Positions 6,221-11,682 of a DNA stretch of 11,682 bases are shown here, piece by piece. Each line of letters opens with the position of its first letter. Positions within the stretch are counted from its first letter, which is position 1. Where the stretch lies: assembly GCA_022718015.1 (NCBI GenBank), contig JAIHZV010000017.1, positions 1 to 11,682 of the forward strand, written 5' to 3'. Source of the stretch: Phascolarctobacterium sp. Lineage in GTDB: Bacteria; Bacillota; Negativicutes; Acidaminococcales; Acidaminococcaceae. Made by a program: the position numbers and the translations under genes. The notes under the pieces are model-generated. The model was not told the origin of the DNA and searched no databases. It was given only the letters and a program-made list of their open reading frames with translations.

Positions 6221-7201
6221 TTATTCGTATAAATGGCAGGCAACCCAATGGCCGTGCTCAACCTCTTTCAGCTCAGGCTTAACCTGCACGCAATGCTCCG
6301 TGCAGTGCTCGCAGCGGCTAGCAAAGGGGCATCCAGGCGGCAGATCCAGCGGACTGGGAATTTCACCCTCCAGCGGCTCTATCTTTTCGCCCGGTTTGAA
6401 GTCTACCTTGAAGACTGCACCCATAAGCGCCCTGGTGTACGGATGCTTGCAGCTTTCAGCAATACGTCCGTGCTCCAGCCATTCTACTACGTTACCTAAA
6501 TACATTACCGCAACCTGATGGCACATCAGGTCGACCAGGCCAAGGTCATGGGCAATGAACAGGTAGGTAATATTTTTTTCTTTTTGAATGCGGCATAACA
6601 GCTCGCAAATTTTTTCCTGTACGGAAACGTCAAGTGCACTAGTCGCTTCGTCGCACACGATAATCTTCGGCTCCAAAGCCAGAGCGCGGGCAATGCCCAG
6701 ACGCTGACGCTGACCACCGGACATGCTGTGCGGATAGCGGTCTTTGAACTCAGCAGGCAGCTCAACCATTTCCAGCAGCTCAGCAGCCTTAGCATCTACC
6801 TCGCTGTTTTTAATCAGGCCGAAGTTTTTCAAAGGCTCGGTGAGGATATCCTTAACGAGCATCTTCGGATTGAACGCAGCAGTCGGATCCTGGAACACCA
6901 TCTGGATGTTCTTTCTGTCCTGACGCAGCGCTTCACCGTTAGATTTCATCAGATCATGACCTTCGAAAATAGCTTCACCGCTGGTTGCGGGGTGAATACG
7001 CAGCAGAGTACGCACTAAGGTACTCTTGCCGCAGCCGGATTCACCGATGATGCCCAGGGTACGGCCTTCATATGCACGCAGGTTGATGTCATTGCAGGCA
7101 GTCAGGAACTTGCCGCCGTCAACTGCGAATTTTTTTGTAAGATGGTTAATTTCCAGTACCAGTTTAGCACGTTCATAGGCTGGTTTTTCATTATTGCTCA
7201 T
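6221..7201 (-). CDS. Nickel/peptide-class ABC transporter ATP-binding protein (OppF/DppF/NikE-like)
   Basis: A 326-residue cytosolic ATPase, one half of the ATP-hydrolysing pair of the importer. Walker A GESGCGKST at 53-61, Q-loop Gln104, signature SGGQRQR from 161, Walker B IIVCDEA at 180-186 with a TSALD D-loop, H-loop His218. The C-terminus has the oligopeptide/dipeptide extension typical of this class (HPYTRALMGA, about 253-262), then four closely spaced Cys (291, 297, 300, 304; C-x5-C-x2-C-x3-C) in the region where related subunits bind a metal or Fe-S centre. The start ATG overlaps the end of the upstream ATPase gene by 11 bases; an AGGAGG site lies about 11 bases ahead, slightly long but the only strong candidate. 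Last gene of the operon. Substrate (nickel or peptide) is unresolved. Confidence 0.92.
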   Translation of the reverse strand: MSNNEKPAYERAKLVLEINHLTKKFAVDGGKFLTACNDINLRAYEGRTLGIIGESGCGKSTLVRTLLRIHPATSGEAIFEGHDLMKSNGEALRQDRKNIQMVFQDPTAAFNPKMLVKDILTEPLKNFGLIKNSEVDAKAAELLEMVELPAEFKDRYPHSMSGGQRQRLGIARALALEPKIIVCDEATSALDVSVQEKICELLCRIQKEKNITYLFIAHDLGLVDLMCHQVAVMYLGNVVEWLEHGRIAESCKHPYTRALMGAVFKVDFKPGEKIEPLEGEIPSPLDLPPGCPFASRCEHCTEHCVQVKPELKEVEHGHWVACHLYE

Positions 7202-7985
7202 AATATGTCGTACCTCCTATGACCGGAACTGCATTAAGCAGCTGTTTTGTATAATCATCCTGCGGATTAGCAATTACATCCTCACGCTTGCCATACTCCA
7301 CAACATGACCACCCTTCATAACCATCAGCTTGTTGGATACATAGGAAGCAACGCCTAAGTTATGTGTAACCATGATAACGGCAACACCGTATTCGTTGCG
7401 AATATCAACAATCTGGCGGATAATCTGAGCCTGAGTAGTTACGTCCAGTGCACTTGTAGGCTCATCGGCCAGGAGGATTTTCGGGCTGAAAATCATTGCC
7501 ATAGCGATACCTACACGCTGACGCATACCACCGGACAGCTCAAAAGGATAGCTGTTCATAATATTTTCCGGATTCGGCAAACGCACATTAGTCAGCATAT
7601 CACAGCACATTTTATAAGCCTGGTCCTTAGATTTGTCCGGCTGGTGAGCCTGTACATAATCTATGAACTGATGGCCGATGCGACGGATAGGATTAATCAT
7701 GTTACCGCTGTCCTGGAAAATCATGGACATTTCGCTGCCATACATTTTGCGCCATTCATCAGGGGTATTTTTCAATACATCCTTGCCATCAAAGATGATG
7801 CTGCCGCGGCTAACGCGGCCAGCACCAGGCAGGCAACCCATAATAGCGCGGATAACGGTGGTTTTGCCACTGCCGGATTCACCGACAATGGACATAATCT
7901 CGCCCTTATCCAGTTCTAAGTTAGCACCGGTTACGGTTAGTCTATCACCATAACTGATGTCTAAGTCTTTTACTTCAAGTAGCAT
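7191..7985 (-). CDS. Nickel/peptide-class ABC transporter ATP-binding protein (NikD/OppD-like, short form)
   Basis: A 264-residue ATPase partner. Walker A GESGSGKTT at 35-43, Q-loop Gln91, signature LSGGMRQR at 150-157, Walker B LLADEP at 171-176 followed by TSALD, H-loop His208. It stops soon after the ABC core (DDYTKQLLNAVPV), lacking the Cys-containing C-terminal extension of full-length OppD/DppD (about 320-350 residues); this length is close to NikD (about 254). The ATG at 7983-7985 has an AAGG site 9 bases upstream. It follows the binding-protein gene by 25 bases and overlaps the next ATPase gene by 11, suggesting translational coupling. The short form favours a NikD-like reading but does not prove nickel as substrate. 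Confidence 0.92.
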   Translation of the reverse strand: MLLEVKDLDISYGDRLTVTGANLELDKGEIMSIVGESGSGKTTVIRAIMGCLPGAGRVSRGSIIFDGKDVLKNTPDEWRKMYGSEMSMIFQDSGNMINPIRRIGHQFIDYVQAHQPDKSKDQAYKMCCDMLTNVRLPNPENIMNSYPFELSGGMRQRVGIAMAMIFSPKILLADEPTSALDVTTQAQIIRQIVDIRNEYGVAVIMVTHNLGVASYVSNKLMVMKGGHVVEYGKREDVIANPQDDYTKQLLNAVPVIGGTTYYEQ

Positions 7986-8010
7986 TAAGCGTTACCTTCT
8001 TTGTAAATTA

Positions 8011-9576
8011 TTAGTTAGCAGATTTGATATCTTTGGTCAGCCAGTAGTAATCGCAAGGCAGGATTTCTGCGTTAGCAATAGACTTGTTGGAAACCATGTT
8101 GGTTTGCGGATGACCGAATACCAGGGAAGCTGCATCGTCAAGGATAACTTTTTGCATTTCGATAACCAGCTCACGACGTTTAGCAGGATCAAATTCTACG
8201 CCCAGTTTATCGGACAGAGCATCAAATTTCGGATTGCTGTAACCGGAACCGTTCTGTTCTTGACCGGTCTTGAGGTACATGTTCATGAATACTTCAGGAT
8301 CGCCGGCCTGCAGAGTCAGTACGTTGGAAATCAGCAGGTCATACTCACCTTTACGACCGATACCGTCAAGAACGTTGTAGTCAACGTTCTTCAGGTTAAC
8401 CTTAATGCCGACTTTCTTAGCGTCAGCCTGAGTAGCTTCTGCATACAGAGGCAGCTCAGCACGGCCGCTGTAGAATACGAAGTCCAGTTCAAGGTTTTTG
8501 CCGTCTTTATCAACAAAGCCGTCGCCGTTGGTATCTTTCCAGCCAGCTTCAGCAAGCAGCTTTTTAGCGCTTTCAACATTGTATTGGTTTTTGTCGTATT
8601 TGTACAGTTCGTCATAACCGTAGTCAACAGAAGGCGGCAGGTACGGACCACCGGGAACGAAGGTGTCTTTCAGCAGAACCTTGTTGTAGGTTACACGGTC
8701 CAGAGAACGCAGCAGAGCTTCACGTACTTTGATATCGCCCAACGGTTTATCCGGACGTACATTCAGACGAGCAAGTACGTCACGCAGGGAAGAGATGTTG
8801 GAGATGTTGTATTTATCCTTGTTGTTGAACAGCTGCAGATCGCCTGCTGCAATGTTAATAGCGAAGTCGATTTCACCTTTTTGCAGAGCCATAGCACGGG
8901 TGTTAGGATCGTCGATGGTCAGAATATCAACCTCTTTGAACGGAACTGCGCCATCCCAGTATTTTTCGTTTCTAACCATTTCAGCCTTAGCTTTGCTGTA
9001 GGATTTTACTGCATAAGGACCGGTGCAGATAGCGCCTTGTTTTGCGGTATCACGGTCTTTAATGGTTTGAGTATCAACGATGATGAAAAGAGGGTCACCG
9101 AGCATACCGGGCAGAGTCGGTACAGGTTTTTTAGTTTTGATGATTACGTTCTGGCCTTCACCCTTGATGGATTCATACTCGAACATGGATTTTGCACGAG
9201 CTGCTTTTTCAAAGGTACGTTGGATAGAAGCTGCTGCCAGCTCACCAGTCAGTTTGGTGCCGTTGGAGAAGCAAGCCTTATCGTTGATGTGGAAGGTCCA
9301 GGTCAGCTTATCATCGGAAATGGTCCATTTATCAGCCAGCCAAGGAACAGCATTCATTTTTTTATCGAATTTAACCAGGCATTCACCCAGGCCGTAACGC
9401 ATTACAACCCAGCCAAAGTAGTTATCAGTGGTTTCCAGAGAGTCAGCGAAGTTGGTAACACCAAATTTTACAACTTCCTTGTGCTCAGCTTTTTTGTCGC
9501 CGCCACAGCCTGCTGCTGCAAATGCCAGTAAACCGATCATAGCCGCTGCTGCGGTAGCTTTAAACATTTTTTTCAT
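8011..9576 (-). CDS. ABC transporter substrate-binding lipoprotein, SBP_bac_5 family (NikA/OppA/DppA-like)
   Basis: A 521-residue extracytoplasmic binding protein that captures the substrate for the importer. The N-terminus has a Lys start, a hydrophobic stretch and a lipobox AAAGC, giving a predicted lipidated Cys24. Family features: LADKWTISDDKLTWTFHI with a following FSNGTKLTGE (about 77-112), CTGPYAVKSY, NEKYWDG, GEIDFAIN, then a KVREALLRSLDR segment, AGWKDTNGDGFVDKDG (a Ca-loop-like stretch common in this family) and a C-terminal SLVFGHPQTNM with His489. The chosen ATG (9574-9576) has GGAGAG about 8 bases upstream; a second Met at residue 4 is possible. It sits between the permease and ATPase genes, and a hairpin lies just upstream of its start. 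Neighbours resemble Nik proteins, but ligand residues cannot be read from sequence alone, so nickel chelate and oligopeptide both remain open. Confidence 0.93.
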   Translation of the reverse strand: MKKMFKATAAAAMIGLLAFAAAGCGGDKKAEHKEVVKFGVTNFADSLETTDNYFGWVVMRYGLGECLVKFDKKMNAVPWLADKWTISDDKLTWTFHINDKACFSNGTKLTGELAAASIQRTFEKAARAKSMFEYESIKGEGQNVIIKTKKPVPTLPGMLGDPLFIIVDTQTIKDRDTAKQGAICTGPYAVKSYSKAKAEMVRNEKYWDGAVPFKEVDILTIDDPNTRAMALQKGEIDFAINIAAGDLQLFNNKDKYNISNISSLRDVLARLNVRPDKPLGDIKVREALLRSLDRVTYNKVLLKDTFVPGGPYLPPSVDYGYDELYKYDKNQYNVESAKKLLAEAGWKDTNGDGFVDKDGKNLELDFVFYSGRAELPLYAEATQADAKKVGIKVNLKNVDYNVLDGIGRKGEYDLLISNVLTLQAGDPEVFMNMYLKTGQEQNGSGYSNPKFDALSDKLGVEFDPAKRRELVIEMQKVILDDAASLVFGHPQTNMVSNKSIANAEILPCDYYWLTKDIKSAN

Positions 9577-9609
9577 TAGTCATCTCTCCATTTCATATAC
9601 TCATTTAAC

Positions 9610-9627
9610 CCGACAGACTTCTGCCGG
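9610..9627 (-). other. Intercistronic hairpin before the binding-protein gene
   Basis: CCGGCAG pairs with CTGTCGG (one G-U) around a 4-base loop in the 76-base gap between the second permease gene and the binding-protein gene. No T run follows on the minus strand, so it is not a classic terminator. It could protect or process the mRNA so that the binding protein, needed in excess, is made at a higher level. Confidence 0.45.
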
Positions 9628-9652
9628 ATATTAAAAACTAAGTCAAAAATAA

Positions 9653-10489
9653 TTAATCCTGTACGTCATTACGCGGGTCAAGCACATCACGCAGATTATC
9701 GCCCCAAAGGTTGAAAATCATAACGGTAATAAAGATTGCCAGACCGGGGAAGAACATCAGCCAAGGAGCTGTCTGCAGCTGCTGACGGCCCTCATTCAGC
9801 ATCAGTCCCCATTCAGGAGCAGGCGGCTGGCTGCCAAAGCCCAGGAAGGACAGACCTGCAAGCTCCATCATCAGAGCACCGATATCTGCTGCTGCGGTGA
9901 TAACCATCATCGGCAAAATATTGGGCAGGATATGTACCCACAAAATATGAGGCGAGGTACCGCCGTTAACGATTGCTGCTTCTACATAGTCACGACGTTT
10001 AATCTGCAGTACCAAACTGCGGGATAAACGCGCATATTTTGTCCAGCTTACAATCGTCAGTGCGATTACGGCGTTTACAAGGCTACCACCCATAATACCA
10101 GCAACCGCGATAGCCAGAATCATGCCAGGGAAGGAAATCATCATATCGGAGATACGCATGATAACCATATCGACTTTCCCACCGAAATAACCGGAAATAA
10201 CACCCATAGAAGTACCAACGATAAATACGCTGGCTACCAGGAACAATACACCGCTCAGGGAAGCACGCGCACCATAAAGCACACGGCTGAAGCAGTCACG
10301 GCCAAGCTTATCTGTGCCAAATAGATGGCTTCCGCCCGGTGCCATGAAAGCATCCTGCATTGTTGCATGAGTCGGATCATACGGAGCAAGAACAGGTGCA
10401 GCAAAAGCAATAGCAATCAGCACCAGAACTAGAACTGAGGTTACGGCAAAAGCACGGTTAGTTTTAAAACCATTAATAATTGTTTCCAT
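9653..10489 (-). CDS. Nickel/peptide-class ABC transporter permease (NikC/DppC/OppC-like)
   Basis: A 278-residue inner-membrane permease of the BPD_transp_1 superfamily. It has an N-terminal hydrophobic helix (about 14-34) ending in LAPYDPT, the FGTDKLGRDCFSRVLYGAR signature of the OppC/DppC/NikC subgroup (about 57-75), further membrane segments, and an EAA loop, EAAIVNGG...HILPNILP, that contacts the ATPase subunits. Near the C-terminus come LAGLSFLGFG and PEWGLMLNEGR, then a final helix and LRDVLDPR. The length nearly equals E. coli NikC (277). The ATG at 10487-10489 has an AAGG site about 9 bases upstream, inside the end of the preceding gene; the gap to that gene is only 6 bases. It pairs with the upstream permease to form the channel. 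Confidence 0.93.
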   Translation of the reverse strand: METIINGFKTNRAFAVTSVLVLVLIAIAFAAPVLAPYDPTHATMQDAFMAPGGSHLFGTDKLGRDCFSRVLYGARASLSGVLFLVASVFIVGTSMGVISGYFGGKVDMVIMRISDMMISFPGMILAIAVAGIMGGSLVNAVIALTIVSWTKYARLSRSLVLQIKRRDYVEAAIVNGGTSPHILWVHILPNILPMMVITAAADIGALMMELAGLSFLGFGSQPPAPEWGLMLNEGRQQLQTAPWLMFFPGLAIFITVMIFNLWGDNLRDVLDPRNDVQD

Positions 10490-10495
10490 CTGCTC

Positions 10496-11437
10496 TTACC
10501 TTACCTTTCTCAGACGCGGATCAAGATAGTTGTAAGAGATATCAACAATGAGGTTGATAACCATATACATCAACGCAATCCACACAACAACGCCCTGTAC
10601 GAGCTGGAAGTCACGATAGGTGATAGCTTCAATAGCCAGACGACCAAGACCGGGCCATTGGAAAACAATCTCGATTACCGCAGCACCACCCAAAAGGTTA
10701 CCTAAGGACAAGCCCAGCAGGGTAATCAGAGGCAGCAACGCATTCGGCAGAACTTCTTTCCACAAAATGTGGCTTTCGCTCATGCCGCGAGCACGTGCAC
10801 CGACAACGTAATCCTGATGCAGCTCCTCCAAAATCGCAGCACGTACCTGACGTGTGTATTTAGAGGACATAGCAAAGGCCAAGGTTGCCGCTGGCAGGAT
10901 AATCGTATCCAGGCCAATCGTACCACCAACAATGGGCAGCAAATCAAGCTTCAAGCCAAAAATCCACAGCAGCATCAAGCCAACCCAAAAGCCCGGCATT
11001 GATACGCCAAGGAAAGTAAAGCTGCGTACTACATAGTCAAACCAGCCACCGCGCTTAACTGCGGAATAAATGCCGGCAGGAATAGATACCACCAACATCA
11101 TTGCAACGGAAGCCAGAGACAATAGGATAGTACCTGGCAAACGCTCGAACAGCTCCTCAACAACAGGCTTTTTAGCCATAAAGGAGAAACCGAGGTTGCC
11201 TTGCAGCGCACGGCCCAACCAATCCAGATACTGGAAGAAGAAGGGCTTGTCCAGACCTAATTCTGCACGCAGTGCATCAATTTCGGCCTGACTTACAATA
11301 ATATCCTCGTTACCTGCAATCATCTGGCGAGCTACATCGCCAGGAGCCAGCATTACCAAAGCAAAGGTAATAAAGCTGATGCCCAACAGAACGAGGATAA
11401 TCTGCCCCAGTCGGGACAGAAGCTGCTTTTTCGTCAA
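10496..11437 (-). CDS. Nickel/peptide-class ABC transporter permease (NikB/DppB/OppB-like)
   Basis: A 313-residue inner-membrane permease, first gene of the ABC operon. N-terminal helix about 10-31 (LVLLGISFITFALVML), then the periplasmic ELGLDKPFFFQYLDWL and GNLGFSF segments typical of the DppB/NikB subgroup, FLGVSMPGFWVGL (also found nearly unchanged in NikB), the EAA loop GARARGMSESHILWKEVLPN, and a C-terminal YLDPRLRK. The start is a TTG (11435-11437), since an in-frame TGA lies 9 bases upstream and no ATG fits; a GGAG site lies about 10 bases before it. Length is typical. Its promoter is not visible: within about 20 bases upstream the sequence changes to unrelated A/T-rich DNA. Confidence 0.92.
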   Translation of the reverse strand: MTKKQLLSRLGQIILVLLGISFITFALVMLAPGDVARQMIAGNEDIIVSQAEIDALRAELGLDKPFFFQYLDWLGRALQGNLGFSFMAKKPVVEELFERLPGTILLSLASVAMMLVVSIPAGIYSAVKRGGWFDYVVRSFTFLGVSMPGFWVGLMLLWIFGLKLDLLPIVGGTIGLDTIILPAATLAFAMSSKYTRQVRAAILEELHQDYVVGARARGMSESHILWKEVLPNALLPLITLLGLSLGNLLGGAAVIEIVFQWPGLGRLAIEAITYRDFQLVQGVVVWIALMYMVINLIVDISYNYLDPRLRKVR

Positions 11438-11453
11438 AGCACATCATCTCCAT

Positions 11454-11682
11454 CAAAAATTTTTAAAAAATAAAAGTTTAGATACGCATTTTTGTATTTG
11501 CTGGGCAAATGAACATTGGACAAATGCTTGGGCAAATAAAGAAGCAAAAGTACTAATTGAACAAAAATATGGAAATAAAAAAGAAGTTGTAAGTTCAAAT
11601 AATGATGTTATAACACAAAGTGTTACAAGTCCGCAAATTCAAGGTGCTGTTGTAATAGCAAAAGGTGCAGGTGATGCAAATG
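11454..11682 (+). pseudogene. Chimeric open frame: WbsX-like glycosyltransferase fragment joined to SpoIIIAG-like fragment (runs off right edge)
   Basis: One plus-strand frame is open from inside the ABC permease region to the window end, with no Met start in it. From about 11457 it reads KFLKNKSLDTHFCICW, then ANEHWTNAWANKEAKVLIEQ and KYG, closely resembling the WANEnWT segment of WbsX-type glycosyltransferases. From about 11583 the character changes to SSNNDVITQSVT and SPQIQGAVVIAKGAGDAN, resembling the C-terminal part of SpoIIIAG, a stage III sporulation membrane protein. Base and codon use (AAA, ATA, AAT, GTA) is far more A/T-rich than the rest of the window. Neither fragment is a complete domain, and the two families are not known to be fused. 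Most likely an assembly chimera or recombined debris. Both family assignments come from motif memory only. Confidence 0.5.

Noticed and set aside
7957..9531. Plus-strand open frame of 524 codons
   Set aside because: Antisense to the binding-protein gene, whose signal peptide, lipobox and SBP_bac_5 motifs are clear.

Overview
The window suggests a Gram-negative-type Firmicute (for example a gut Negativicute). This placement is a low-confidence inference from moderate GC, strong GGAGG-type ribosome binding sites, a tandem feoA-feoA-feoB operon, and a Cys-lipobox solute-binding protein beside NikB/NikC-like permeases. All confidently called genes lie on the minus strand, so transcription runs from the right edge to the left. 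I see no RNA genes, insertion sequences or CRISPR array.

Right to left, the first unit (11437 down to 6221) is a complete five-gene ABC importer of the nickel/peptide (NikABCDE/Opp/Dpp) class: two permeases, a lipoprotein binding protein, then two ATPases, ending at a rho-independent terminator (6118-6150). The second unit is a single gene (5901 down to 2728) for a P1B-2 type Zn/Cd/Pb-exporting P-type ATPase. It has an exceptional N-terminus: about 200 residues of His/Cys-rich tandem repeats, a Cys-rich linker and two HMA domains. It has its own promoter, which overlaps a palindrome, and its own terminator (2621-2660). The third unit is the ferrous-iron uptake operon feoA-feoA-feoB (2456 to beyond the left edge). 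Its sigma-70-like promoter is followed by two GTTAG...CTAAC palindromes that look like DtxR-family metalloregulator operators.

Together the units read as a transition-metal homeostasis neighbourhood: Fe(II) import, Zn/Cd (possibly broader divalent metal) export, and possibly Ni or peptide import. The ABC substrate cannot be settled from the sequence.

The last ~230 bases (about 11454-11682) do not fit the rest. They are A/T-rich and read on the plus strand as one open frame. Its first part resembles a WbsX-type glycosyltransferase fragment and its second part a SpoIIIAG (stage III sporulation) fragment. This looks like a chimeric contig end more than a real gene. It also means the native promoter of the ABC operon is probably absent from the window.
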